Part shown: positions 55,936-64,000 of the stretch, piece after piece
Numbering within the stretch: position 1 is the first letter of the stretch
How the letters are laid out: each line of letters begins with the position of its first letter
Assembly (NCBI GenBank): GCA_963765815.1
Contig: CAVXXT010000007.1
Coordinates: 496,001 to 560,000, forward strand
Length of the DNA stretch: 64,000 nucleotides
Direction of reading: 5' to 3'
DNA from: DATLNF01 sp963765815
GTDB taxonomy: Bacteria > Actinomycetota > Actinomycetes > BP-191
Notes under the pieces: generated by a model
Databases searched by the model: none
What the model saw: the letters and a program-made list of their open reading frames with translations, nothing else
What the model was told of the DNA's origin: nothing
Made by a program: the position numbers and the translations under genes

Positions 55936-56880
55936 ATGCCCTGGCTCTCGGTCCTCGTCCCCACCTACAACGGCGAGCGCTACCTCCGCGCCGCGCTCGA
56001 CTCGATCTGCGCGCAAGGCGACAGCGACGTCGAGGTCATCGCGGTCGACGACGGCTCGTCCGACTCGACGGTCGAGATCCTCACGTCGTACGACGACCGG
56101 CTCGCGATGACGGTCGTGAAGGGCGCGCGCATCGGCAGCTGGGTCGTCGGCACCAACGCCGCGCTGGCGCATGCGCGCGGTGAGTGGGCGTCGGTGCTGC
56201 ATCAGGACGACGCCTGGCTGCCCGGTCGGCTCGCCGCGGTTCGCGCCGCGACTGCACCCGGCGTCGCGCTGGTCGTGCACGACGCGCGGTTCGTCGACGA
56301 CGCCGGCAAGTCGGTCGGCACCTGGCGGGTGCCGCTGCCGCCCGGCACGTCGCGCGGCGCGCTCCTCGCGCGAAGGCTCGCCGTGCAGAACTCGCTGTCG
56401 GTGCCGGCCGTGACCTTCCGCGTCGACGACGCGCGCGACGTCGGCGGCTTCGACGACGCCCTCTGGTACACCGCCGACTGGCAGATGTGGCTGGCACTCG
56501 CGAAGCGAGGCGACGTGCACCGCATCGCGACACCACTCGCGTGCTACCGCGTGCACTCCGGCGCGCTCACGGCGACCGCGACCGGTGACCCGGACGAGAT
56601 GCGCGCGCAGCTGCGCGCGCCGCTGGAGTCGCACCTGCTGACCGTCGCGGACGACGCCGAGCGCGCCCGGCAGGAGCGGCTCGGCACCTGGTCCGCGGAG
56701 GTCAACGTCGCGCTCGCCCAGGCGTTCCACCGAGGTCGCCCGGAGTGGCGGCGCCTGGGTCGCGCCGCTCGCGCGCTTCGGCCCGCGGACTGGCCGGAGT
56801 ACGTCGTCGCCTCACGGCTGCCCGAGCGGGTCAGCTCGCGGGTTCGGCTCGCGCTCGGCTCGGGTCGGCGAAGAGGCTGA
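55936..56880 (+). CDS. Family 2 glycosyltransferase
   Basis: ATG 55936, 15 bases after the hydrolase stop. The 314-residue protein has the GT-A start LSVLVPTYNGERYLRAALDSI, the VEVIAVDDGSSDSTVEI strand, LHQDDAWLPGRL (DDA metal/nucleotide site) and a C-terminal W-W region (ALWYTADWQMWLALAKRG). No membrane segment. Transfers a sugar from a nucleotide-sugar; acceptor unknown. Convergent with the DPM-like gene and overlapping it by 50 bases. Confidence 0.85.
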   Translation: MPWLSVLVPTYNGERYLRAALDSICAQGDSDVEVIAVDDGSSDSTVEILTSYDDRLAMTVVKGARIGSWVVGTNAALAHARGEWASVLHQDDAWLPGRLAAVRAATAPGVALVVHDARFVDDAGKSVGTWRVPLPPGTSRGALLARRLAVQNSLSVPAVTFRVDDARDVGGFDDALWYTADWQMWLALAKRGDVHRIATPLACYRVHSGALTATATGDPDEMRAQLRAPLESHLLTVADDAERARQERLGTWSAEVNVALAQAFHRGRPEWRRLGRAARALRPADWPEYVVASRLPERVSSRVRLALGSGRRRG

Positions 56881-58015
56881 GGAAGAACGACCCGAACGAC
56901 GTCGACACGCCGATCATCATCAGCGACATCGCGTAGAGCGCCTCAGGCATCGCGTCGAACGCCGCACGGCCGCTGCGCAGCCACTCGACGAGCAGCACCA
57001 CGTCGACCGCGAAGCCGCCGGCGAAGACCAGCAGCCCGGCGATCAGCCCGCGCTCGAGGCTGAACCCGTTGTCCAGCCAGGCCATGACCTTGTCGTCCCG
57101 GCCCGGCCAGATCGCGCGGGTGTAGGCCTTGGTGAAGATGCCGAAGAGCACGCTCTGGTAGCCGAGCACCGTGCACAGGGTGAACAGCGCGCTGAAGTGC
57201 GTGCCGAGCGCGTGGAAGCCGAGGTCGAGCGGGCCGGGCAGCAGCAGCGTCTGGCCGACCATGCCGATGAAGAACAGCAGCAGCCCCGGGACGAAGAAGA
57301 GGTACTTCGGCGAGAGCAGCAGCATGAAGCGCAGGTGGCGCCAGCCGTCGCGGAAGGAGTGCAGCTTCGACTCGCCGATCCGCGGGTGGTAGGTGATCGG
57401 CACCTCGTCCACCGTCAGCCCCGCGCGCGCCGCGCTGATCACGATCTCGGAGGCGAACTCCATCCCCTCGGTGGCGAGACCCATCTGGTCGTACGCCGAC
57501 CGCCGGAACGCCCGCATCCCGCTGTGCGCGTCGGACGTGTTGAGCCCGAAGAAGGTGTTGAGGACGCCGGTGAGGACCGGGTTGCCGACGTACCGGTGCA
57601 GCCACGGCATCGCGCCGGGCAGGATCTCGCCGGCGAAGCGCGACCCGAGGACGTAGTCGCTGCCGGACTCGAGCTTGTCGATGAGCAGGTGCAGCTGGCT
57701 GAAGTCGTAGGACCCGTCGGAGTCACCCATGACAAGGTAGGTGCCGCGCGCCTCCTCGAAGCCCTTGCGGTAGGCGCTGCCGTAGCCGCGGCGCGGCTGG
57801 TGCACGACGCGCGCGCCGGCGGCCTCGGCGAGCTCGACGGAGCGATCGGTCGAGCCGTTGTCGCAGATGACGACCTCGCCGGTCCTGCCGCTGCGCCGGA
57901 TGCCTTCGAGCGCCAGCTCGACGCAGTGGACGACGCTCTCCTCCTCGTTGAGGCAGGGCATCACCACGGAGATCTCGGGGTCGGCGGTGCCGCGCGTGGC
58001 CGACGGCATCGTCAC
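56831..58015 (-). CDS. Polyprenyl-phosphate-type glycosyltransferase (DPM-like GT2)
   Basis: GTG 58015 overlaps the GT-C gene stop (GTGA); ATG 58009 is an alternative. The 394-residue protein has a GT2 domain (PEISVVMPCLNEEESVVHCV, GDSDGSYDF with the DXD-type site, VLGSRFAGEILPGAMPW, HSGMRAFRRSAYDQM) followed by about four membrane helices (LFFVPGLLLFFIGMVGQTLL, FTLCTVLGYQSVLFGIF, GLIAGLLVFAGGFAV, ALYAMSLMMIGVST). The usual reaction makes a polyprenyl-phosphate-sugar donor on the inner membrane face. Last gene of the exosortase operon. Confidence 0.88.
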   Translation of the reverse strand: MTMPSATRGTADPEISVVMPCLNEEESVVHCVELALEGIRRSGRTGEVVICDNGSTDRSVELAEAAGARVVHQPRRGYGSAYRKGFEEARGTYLVMGDSDGSYDFSQLHLLIDKLESGSDYVLGSRFAGEILPGAMPWLHRYVGNPVLTGVLNTFFGLNTSDAHSGMRAFRRSAYDQMGLATEGMEFASEIVISAARAGLTVDEVPITYHPRIGESKLHSFRDGWRHLRFMLLLSPKYLFFVPGLLLFFIGMVGQTLLLPGPLDLGFHALGTHFSALFTLCTVLGYQSVLFGIFTKAYTRAIWPGRDDKVMAWLDNGFSLERGLIAGLLVFAGGFAVDVVLLVEWLRSGRAAFDAMPEALYAMSLMMIGVSTSFGSFFLSLFADPSRARAEPAS

Positions 58016-59748
58016 AGCGGTCCTCCGAGCGGGTTGGTGCCGATCTCGACTCCCTTGAGGCGGCGGAAGACGGAGATGCCACCGTAGGTCACGGCCAGCT
58101 CCCACGCGCGGGGTTGGGCCTTGACCAGCCGCTGGCCGATGTCGGCCGCGTTGCCCGGCAACGCGATGATGAAGGCCGGCAGCCGGTCGCCGTCGGCGAT
58201 GATCGCCTCGTAGTCGCGGTCGCTGTTGATGATGTACGACGTCGGCCGCGACGAGTACAACGGCGCCGGGAACGAGAAGTTGGCGTCGATCAGCACCTGC
58301 TGGTGCGGCCCGACCCGGCGCTCGAGGTCCTTCGCGACCGCGCGCCACTGCGCCACCGCCTCACCCTGCCCGCTGGTCCGCTTGGCATCCGTCGGCTCCT
58401 CGCCGACCAGCCGCGCGAAGACGAACGCCTCGCCCTCGACCCGGGTGGTGACCGGGTCGCTGAGCCCGTACGTGCCGAGCACCGAACCGGCCACGCCCAG
58501 CGTGACCAGCACCGCGCCGACCGCCGACCGCGGCACCGCGGCGAACCACGTGTGCGACCGCGGCAGGCGGCCGATCAGCCAGATCGACGCCGCCGCGCCG
58601 AAGACCAGCACCGAGTTGAAGTAGCGCGGGTCGCCGTAGGAGTGCTTGCGGATCAGCAGGAGAGCCGTGGCGCCGGGGATGACCAGCGACGCGACGATCA
58701 GCCCGAAGCCGCCGATCGCCTGCCGCCAGCGACCGAGCAGCAGCAGCGGCGCCGCGACGAACAGCGCAGGCGAGAACAGCAGCATCCAGCGACCGGCGTA
58801 CCAGACGGCGTTGAGCGGGTTGGCGTCGACGTCGGGCAGGTAGGAGTTGGTCGCGTGCGTCGGCGCGAGTCCCTCGACCTGCGCCGAGAGGAAGAACAGC
58901 GGGTCGCCCTTGATCAGCCACTGCATGACCAGCCAGAGGAAGAACGCCCAGAACGCCGGCAGCGCCACGAGGACGACGCTGGAGAACGGCTTGCTGTCGG
59001 TGATCTTCACCCGATCGCGGAAGCGCAGCTCCATCACCGCGACGACCGCCGTCACGACGGCCACCACACCGAGCGCCTCGACCCGGACCATGACGCTGCC
59101 GGCCAGGCCGAAGCCCATGGCGACCAGGTCCATCGGGTCCTCGCGCGTCGTGTAGCGCGCCAGCCCGAGCAGCGTCATCGCGAGGAAGAAGAACGCCGAC
59201 GCCTCGCTCATCCCGTTGGCCGCGTTGAACACGACGACCGGGTTGAACGCGAACGTCGCGACCAGCGCGATCGTCAGCAGCCGCCCCACGCCGAGCGAGC
59301 GGCAGAGCCGGCCGAGCAGCCCGACCGTGCCGGCCATGACCACCGAGGTCGAGATCGGACCGGCCAGGTCCGCGTGCCCGAACGGCTCGAGGACGAGGAC
59401 GAACGGGATCTGCACCACGGTCGGGAACGGCGGCCAGACCAAGCCGAGCGCCGCGAGGTGCGGGTCACGGCTGAAGACCATCTGCTTGGCGTTGGCCGAC
59501 CGCGCGATCGAGTCGCCGATCGCGTAGTGCAGGTGCTCGCGCATCCAGACCGCAGCGACGACGTAGACGGCGAGGGCGGCGAGGGAGAGCAGCGTGACGT
59601 CGCTCGGCCGGTGCCACCGGCGTACGGCGACCTTCTCCCGCAGGGTGGGCAGGTGCGCGGGCGACGGGTGCGTGGGCGCCTTGTGCATCGCCGCCGCAGC
59701 TGCGAGCTCGCGGCGCACCTCGTCGCGCAGCTGGTCAACCGGGGACAT
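58012..59748 (-). CDS. Multi-pass GT-C-type membrane protein (ArnT/PMT-like)
   Basis: The 578-residue protein overlaps the preceding glycosyltransferase by 14 bases. A short basic N-terminus is followed by about ten membrane helices (e.g. VTLLSLAALAVYVVAAVWM, LGRLCRSLGVGRLLTIALVATFAFNPVVVFN, SSVVLVALPAFWAFFLWLVMQWL, GGFGLIVASLVIPGATALLLI) and a C-terminal globular part. The extracytoplasmic loop after TM1 (MREHLHYAIGDSIARSAN) is in the place of the catalytic Asp/Glu of GT-C enzymes. It may transfer a sugar from a polyprenyl carrier. Specificity unknown. Confidence 0.72.
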   Translation of the reverse strand: MSPVDQLRDEVRRELAAAAAMHKAPTHPSPAHLPTLREKVAVRRWHRPSDVTLLSLAALAVYVVAAVWMREHLHYAIGDSIARSANAKQMVFSRDPHLAALGLVWPPFPTVVQIPFVLVLEPFGHADLAGPISTSVVMAGTVGLLGRLCRSLGVGRLLTIALVATFAFNPVVVFNAANGMSEASAFFFLAMTLLGLARYTTREDPMDLVAMGFGLAGSVMVRVEALGVVAVVTAVVAVMELRFRDRVKITDSKPFSSVVLVALPAFWAFFLWLVMQWLIKGDPLFFLSAQVEGLAPTHATNSYLPDVDANPLNAVWYAGRWMLLFSPALFVAAPLLLLGRWRQAIGGFGLIVASLVIPGATALLLIRKHSYGDPRYFNSVLVFGAAASIWLIGRLPRSHTWFAAVPRSAVGAVLVTLGVAGSVLGTYGLSDPVTTRVEGEAFVFARLVGEEPTDAKRTSGQGEAVAQWRAVAKDLERRVGPHQQVLIDANFSFPAPLYSSRPTSYIINSDRDYEAIIADGDRLPAFIIALPGNAADIGQRLVKAQPRAWELAVTYGGISVFRRLKGVEIGTNPLGGPL

Positions 59749-61666
59749 GGGCCACCGGTCCCTCCACGCTCAGGCCGTGCGTCGTCTTCTCCCAGAACGA
59801 CGGGTCCTGGATCAGCTGCAGCGCAGCCTTGATCGCCGCGATGCTCATCATCACCCAGTAGACCGGCGACAGCAGGGCGCACACGATCAGGTCGGGGCGC
59901 TGCGCGATCCGCGCGGTGAGCAGGTTCATGTAGACGACCGCGCTGTTGCCGATGACGAAGCAGACGAGCGCCGGGTAGTACACGGGCGCCGGGAAGAGCG
60001 TCTCGATGTACGCCGAGCTGGTGAGGAAGTAGAGCAGCGACAGCGTCCAGAAGAACGGGTTGAGCAGCGCCAGCACCGGTGTCCCGCCGACGAAGAGGTT
60101 GAAGCCGATGAACCCGCGTACGCCGAGGTCGCGGCTGAGGGTTCGCGGATGGCGCATGTGCACCAGCCAGGTCTGCAGGTAGCCCTTGTACCAGCGGCTG
60201 CGCTGCTTCGCCCAGTTCACGAAGTCGCTGTTGGCCTCCTCGAGGGTGATCGAGTCGAGCACCGCCACCTCGTAGCCGACGCGGTGCAGCCGGATGCCGA
60301 GGTCGGCATCCTCGGTGACGTTGAACGCATCCCACGCGCCAACGGCGAGCAAGGCCGAGCGGCGGATGTGGTTGGACGTGCCGCCGAGCGGGACGGGCGC
60401 GCCGAGGCTGACCAGCCCGGGCAGCAGGTGGCGGAACCACGCGATGTACTCGAGGTCGAACCACTTGGTGATGATGTTCTGCGGGCCGTTGTAGTAGCCG
60501 AGCCGGGCCTGCAGGCAGGCGACCTCGGGCCCGAGGTCGCGGAACGCGAACACCGCGCGCCTCAGCTGCAGCGGCTCCGGCCGGTCCTCCGCGTCGTAGA
60601 TCGTCACGTAGTCGCCGCGCGCGATCTGCAGCCCGTAGTTGCATGCCTTCGGCTTGGTCCGCGGGTCGGCCGGCGGGACCAGCACCACCTCGACGTGCGA
60701 GCCGGTCGTCGCCCGGCGTACCGCCTGGAGCGTGAGCTCGTCGTCCGCCTCGAGCAGCAGCTTCACGTCGAGCTTGTCGCGCGGGTAGTCGAAGCCGTCG
60801 ATGTAGTTGAGCAGCTGGTTGATGACCTCGGGCTCGCGGTAGGCCGGGACGAGCACGGTGTACGTCGGCAGGTCGTCCTCGGCGATCGAGCGCGCCTCGT
60901 CGTCGGTGACGTGGATCAGCGTCGTGTCGCGCAGCGTGCGCTTGAAGAGCAGCAGCCGATAGCTCATCACCAGCGTGTAGACCGCGGTCGCCATCGCGAT
61001 GACGGCGACCAGCGAGAGCTTGGTGACGATCAGCAGCCCGAGCAGGAGGACGACGCCGAAGGCGACGAAGCCGCGGGCCTGACGCTGGCTCAGCGTGCGG
61101 TCGGCCGCGAGCAGCGGCAGCCGCCCGCGCAGCCCCTCGACGCTCTCGTAGAGCATCGTCCGCGACCGGTCGGCGTCGATCTCGGCGATCCGCACCGGGC
61201 CGTCGATCGGCGCGCGCGGCGCCGGGAAGCGCGGTGCCGGCTCGCCGGACAGCAGGGCGCGCGCCGACTGCACGCCGCGGCGGAGCGCGTCGAGCGCTGC
61301 CGACGGCACGCCGACGTTGACGACGCTGCGCTCGCGGGCCGGCCGGCGTACCGGCGTCCACACCGGCACCGCCGGTGCCGGTGGGGGTGCCGCGGCGGGC
61401 GGCACCTCTCCGCCCTCCGCCTCGGGGAGCGTTTCAGTGACTGAAGCCTGGTCTGGACCGGGTTGCAGTGACGGAAACTCTCCCTGGTCCGGGGGCGCGG
61501 CGGGAGGCGGCTCGGCAAGGAGGACCGGGCGGTTGCGCAGCGCCTCGATCGCGGCGGTGCTGACGGAGACCTCCGCCGTACGCCGTTCGCGGTGCTTCGC
61601 CTCGGTCTGCGCCTGGTCGGCGAGCGGGTCGGGCTGGGGCGGGTCGGAGGGAGGCGCCGCGGTCAC
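59735..61666 (-). CDS. Processive family 2 glycosyltransferase (cellulose/hyaluronan-synthase-like)
   Basis: GTG 61666 overlaps the exosortase stop (GTGA). The 643-residue protein has a long disordered cytosolic N-terminus (about 1-195), two membrane helices (VAFGVVLLLGLLIV, LVAVIAMATAVYTLVMSY), the GT-A domain (VLVPAYREPEVI about 272; AEDRPEPLQ about 359; TEDADLGIRL about 454), the QxxRW motif in AKQRSRWYKG (about 489) and C-terminal helices. QxxRW marks processive synthases. It probably polymerises a beta-linked glycan and exports it. Confidence 0.88.
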   Translation of the reverse strand: MTAAPPSDPPQPDPLADQAQTEAKHRERRTAEVSVSTAAIEALRNRPVLLAEPPPAAPPDQGEFPSLQPGPDQASVTETLPEAEGGEVPPAAAPPPAPAVPVWTPVRRPARERSVVNVGVPSAALDALRRGVQSARALLSGEPAPRFPAPRAPIDGPVRIAEIDADRSRTMLYESVEGLRGRLPLLAADRTLSQRQARGFVAFGVVLLLGLLIVTKLSLVAVIAMATAVYTLVMSYRLLLFKRTLRDTTLIHVTDDEARSIAEDDLPTYTVLVPAYREPEVINQLLNYIDGFDYPRDKLDVKLLLEADDELTLQAVRRATTGSHVEVVLVPPADPRTKPKACNYGLQIARGDYVTIYDAEDRPEPLQLRRAVFAFRDLGPEVACLQARLGYYNGPQNIITKWFDLEYIAWFRHLLPGLVSLGAPVPLGGTSNHIRRSALLAVGAWDAFNVTEDADLGIRLHRVGYEVAVLDSITLEEANSDFVNWAKQRSRWYKGYLQTWLVHMRHPRTLSRDLGVRGFIGFNLFVGGTPVLALLNPFFWTLSLLYFLTSSAYIETLFPAPVYYPALVCFVIGNSAVVYMNLLTARIAQRPDLIVCALLSPVYWVMMSIAAIKAALQLIQDPSFWEKTTHGLSVEGPVAHVPG

Positions 61667-63465
61667 CGCACTGCCGGTGCCGTGCCGCGGGGGGCGGCCG
61701 ACCGGGAGCGCACCAGCTGGCGCGAGAAGTCGACGAGGTAGCGGCGGGCGCTGCTCGCCTTCGCGTCCTTGTCCTCGTCTGAGCCCGAGCCGCCGAGCGC
61801 CTTCGACGCGCTGTAGATGTTCAGGCCGATGCCGCGGACCAGGTCGGTCTTGGCCTGACCGCCGGAGGCGAGCGTCTGCACGTCAGCAGTGCTCGGCATG
61901 AGCATGACGACCCGCTCGTAGACCGTCTTGCCGCCCTTCTTGACCGGCCAGATCCAGTAGGCGGCGTTCCACTCGAGCTTCTGCTTGGGGTTGTAGTAGG
62001 TGATCGTGTTGCCGGTCACGCCGCCGCCGAGGTCGTAGCTCGAGGTGTCGCGGATCTCGTAGCCGTGGAAGGCGTAGCACGCCTCGATGCCGTAGGCAGA
62101 GAACCGGCTCAGCTGGTCGGTCGTGATGACGTCGGCGATGACCGGACTCGCCCCGACGGTGAAGTTGGTCACTGACGCCGGCGAGTAGGTGTAGCGCTGC
62201 CAGGTCGAGGTCTTGCCGAAGAAGCGCTGCGCCCACGGGTAGCTGGCGGTCGGCGTGACCTGGAAGCCGGGCACGACAGCCGGCGCGTCGGCGAAGGACT
62301 GCAGCCGCGCGGCGCCGAGGTCACCGGCGACCAGCTCGTAGTCGCGCATTCCCGCGTTGGCGACGCCCATGAACACCGCGACCGCGGTGACCAGGCCCAG
62401 CGCGAGCCGGAACCGCTCGCCGCCGGTGCGCGACGGCGAGGGCTGCGCCGTCGGGTGAGCGGCCTCGACGCCGTGGGCGACCTCGACGTCGTGCACGCCG
62501 ACGGCGGCCGGGTCGACCGCCTTGGCGGCAGGCGCGAGGGAGAGGCGGAACAGCGGCATCGTCCAGAGCATCACGACGATGCCGATGCAGAACAGGATCA
62601 GGCCGATGACCGGGTGCAGGCCGTCGATGGCGACCCTCTCGCCCCAGGTCTGCCCGACCCAGAACAGCAGCAGCAGGCGGGCGACGTTGAGCGCCCAGAT
62701 CAGCAGGAGCCCGCTGAGGAGCCAGAGCACCTTCGGCAGCCGGCCGCCCTTGACCAGCGCGGTGAACGCGACGCCGACCAGCAGGAAGCCGACCATGCCG
62801 TTGACGCCCGAGCAGGCTGACGCGACCGATACGACGAAGCGCTCGGAGCCGTGGGTGATGGCGAACAGCGAGCCGTCGGACCCCGGGGTCGGCACGGCGA
62901 CGTGGACGTGGACCAGCGCCTTCTTCAGCGCGGAGATCGTGAGGCCGGTGAAGCCGTCGAGCCAGCGGGTGAGGAACAGCGTGTAGGGCAGCGGCCAGGC
63001 CAGCAGCAGGAAGCCGATGCCGAGCCGGACCCGCCACATGGTGCGGACGCCGAAGACGATCGCGCAGGCGCCGGCGACGAACAGCGGCAGCGAGAGCAGG
63101 TCGATCCGCCACACCCAGAACAGCGTCGACATCCGCGCGGGCATGATCGTGATGACCGCGATCGCGGCGCCGAGCAGCGGTACGCCGACGATGTAGTCGA
63201 TCTGCCGGTCGTGGATGTCCGGCTCGCCGTCGGCGGGCTTGGCGCGAAGTGCCGCCAGGCCGAGGGCCATGAACGGGACCAGGCCGAGGTAGGCCAGCGG
63301 GGTCTCGAGCTGCAGGCTCCGGACCAGCGTCAGCAGGCTGTAGTGGTAGGCCAGCACGACGGCGCCGAGCACGACGGCGAGCTTGGCCCGGGTGAGCCGC
63401 TGCGGGTGCTCGCGGAGGCGCGCCAGCAACCCCGCGACGGGGGTCGGGATGGGCACGGCAGTCAC
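61663..63465 (-). CDS. Exosortase (Xrt family) with EpsI-like C-terminal domain
   Basis: GTG 63465 with CGGAG eight bases upstream; the longer frame is not supported. The 600-residue protein has about eight membrane helices and the exosortase catalytic set: Cys218 in VASACSGVNGMVGF, Arg263 in ALNVARLLLL and His284 in DGLHPVIGLILF. Residues about 330-600 form an exported EpsI-like domain (YPWAQRFFGKTSTWQRYTYS, AYGIEACYAFHGYEIRDT). Exosortases cleave PEP-CTERM-type tails and anchor the protein outside, usually next to polysaccharide genes, as here. First gene of a four-gene overlapping operon. Candidate substrates: the two VPEVP-tailed proteins. Confidence 0.9.
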   Translation of the reverse strand: MTAVPIPTPVAGLLARLREHPQRLTRAKLAVVLGAVVLAYHYSLLTLVRSLQLETPLAYLGLVPFMALGLAALRAKPADGEPDIHDRQIDYIVGVPLLGAAIAVITIMPARMSTLFWVWRIDLLSLPLFVAGACAIVFGVRTMWRVRLGIGFLLLAWPLPYTLFLTRWLDGFTGLTISALKKALVHVHVAVPTPGSDGSLFAITHGSERFVVSVASACSGVNGMVGFLLVGVAFTALVKGGRLPKVLWLLSGLLLIWALNVARLLLLFWVGQTWGERVAIDGLHPVIGLILFCIGIVVMLWTMPLFRLSLAPAAKAVDPAAVGVHDVEVAHGVEAAHPTAQPSPSRTGGERFRLALGLVTAVAVFMGVANAGMRDYELVAGDLGAARLQSFADAPAVVPGFQVTPTASYPWAQRFFGKTSTWQRYTYSPASVTNFTVGASPVIADVITTDQLSRFSAYGIEACYAFHGYEIRDTSSYDLGGGVTGNTITYYNPKQKLEWNAAYWIWPVKKGGKTVYERVVMLMPSTADVQTLASGGQAKTDLVRGIGLNIYSASKALGGSGSDEDKDAKASSARRYLVDFSRQLVRSRSAAPRGTAPAVR

Positions 63466-63528
63466 GCGCGCTCCGAGATCGGAAGGGAGAGGGGAAGAGC
63501 AGACCTCTTCGGTATCGGCAGCATCCCC

Positions 63529-63544
63529 CCTGCCTGCAGGCAGG
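63529..63544. promoter_or_regulatory. 16-bp palindrome in the exosortase divergent promoter region
   Basis: CCTGCCTGCAGGCAGG is a perfect palindrome midway between the exosortase start (63465) and the divergent gene at 63578. It could be an operator for a dimeric regulator. Confidence 0.4.
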
Positions 63545-63577
63545 AAATAGCCGCGCGGGCGACGAACCTCACACCGC

Positions 63578-64000
63578 ATGCGCCTCACCCGATTCGCCCG
63601 AGTTCTGCCCTGTCTGGCCCTGCTCGCGGGCGTGGTGATCGCCCCCTCCGCCGCCGACGCCGCGCCGGCCTCCGCGCCCTTCCTCGTCGGGGCTGCCAAG
63701 GCGTCCACCGACCCGGCGCCGGGCACCGACGAGACGCCGCTCGAGGAGCGGATCTGCATCGGCGGCTACGACACGTTCTGCGCCCGCTTCATGAAGGACG
63801 TCCGCGACCCGATGTTCGCCCGCGCTGTGGCGATCACGGGTGACGGCGGCGCCGGCGACACGGCGATCATCGTGACGACGACCAGCGTCGGGCTGTTCGC
63901 GGCGTACAAGTCGACGACCGAGGGTGGCCACGGCGAGACCGGCATCTACGACATCCGCCAGCGGATCGCCGAGCAGATCGGCACGATCGACGCGACCGAC
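63578..64000 (+). CDS. Secreted neutral-ceramidase-like protein (truncated by window end)
   Basis: ATG 63578 starts MRLTRFARVLPCLALLAGVV, a signal peptide cleaved near ADA-A. The visible 141 residues contain FLVGAAKASTDPAP, then ICIGGYDTFCARFMKDVRDPMFARAVAITGDGG, a pattern like the N-terminal domain of neutral/alkaline ceramidases (VGxAKxDxTP ... GGY ... R ... DPxxARAxxI). The active-site part lies beyond the window. Divergent from the exosortase gene. Whether it has a VPEVP tail cannot be seen. Confidence 0.55.
   Translation, partial: MRLTRFARVLPCLALLAGVVIAPSAADAAPASAPFLVGAAKASTDPAPGTDETPLEERICIGGYDTFCARFMKDVRDPMFARAVAITGDGGAGDTAIIVTTTSVGLFAAYKSTTEGGHGETGIYDIRQRIAEQIGTIDATD

Overview
This window is chromosomal DNA from a high-GC actinobacterium. 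The evidence is a dnaX-SRP RNA-ybaB-recR-lysC block, a TadA-associated protein, a mycothiol-type DinB-fold protein, an F420-type oxidoreductase, many GTG and TTG starts, and widespread 4-bp ATGA/GTGA gene overlaps. The genus cannot be fixed; a Nocardioides/Streptomyces/Frankiales-like soil organism fits.

Layout. 0-7 kb: a secreted CocE-type hydrolase, aspartokinase (lysC, with a probable internal beta start), a lipoprotein between two families of paired palindromes, then recR, ybaB, dnaX and the small SRP RNA. 7-12 kb: a membrane protein, tRNA-Ser(GGA), an LLM oxidoreductase, and a STAS plus SpoIIE-phosphatase pair. 12-19.4 kb: two OmpR-type two-component systems. One probably controls two secreted proteins through 11-bp-phased CTTAGC boxes. 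The other is KdpDE-like and divergent from a KimA-like potassium importer. 19.5-25 kb: a small low-GC two-gene unit beside tRNA-Ser(CGA), tadA with its partner and a frameshifted paralog, a thioredoxin-reductase-like flavoprotein, GNAT and TetR genes, and a protein with 8-residue repeats. 25-37 kb: secreted M15-like and lipoproteins, two sensor kinases, a response regulator whose end is altered by one base, tRNA-Ser(TGA), a Ycf48-like lipoprotein and a secreted trypsin-like protease. 37-45 kb: an osaB-osaA pair divergent from an osaC-like phosphatase, an osmotic-stress/sigma-B type locus; OsaA carries nine HAMP-type repeats. 45-49.5 kb: thioesterase/TetR, a broken AbiEi-like gene flanked by inverted copies of a palindrome, and a sulfurtransferase operon behind a 26-residue leader peptide. 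49.6-64 kb: two secreted beta-propeller proteins, a glycoside hydrolase, and glycosyltransferases in an overlapping operon headed by an exosortase.

The most notable system is at 49.6-63.5 kb. Two large secreted Asp-box proteins end in almost the same tripartite tail (VPEVP, hydrophobic helix, Arg-rich end). The same neighbourhood encodes an exosortase with intact Cys/Arg/His residues, co-transcribed with a processive glycosyltransferase, a GT-C membrane protein and a DPM-like transferase. This predicts an actinobacterial exosortase/'VPEVP-CTERM' surface-sorting pathway coupled to glycan synthesis.

Three genes show a single-base disruption of a clearly continuous protein (near 21473, 31425 and 47195). 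These may be assembly errors or real gene decay. Families were recognised from the translated sequence; no database search was possible.
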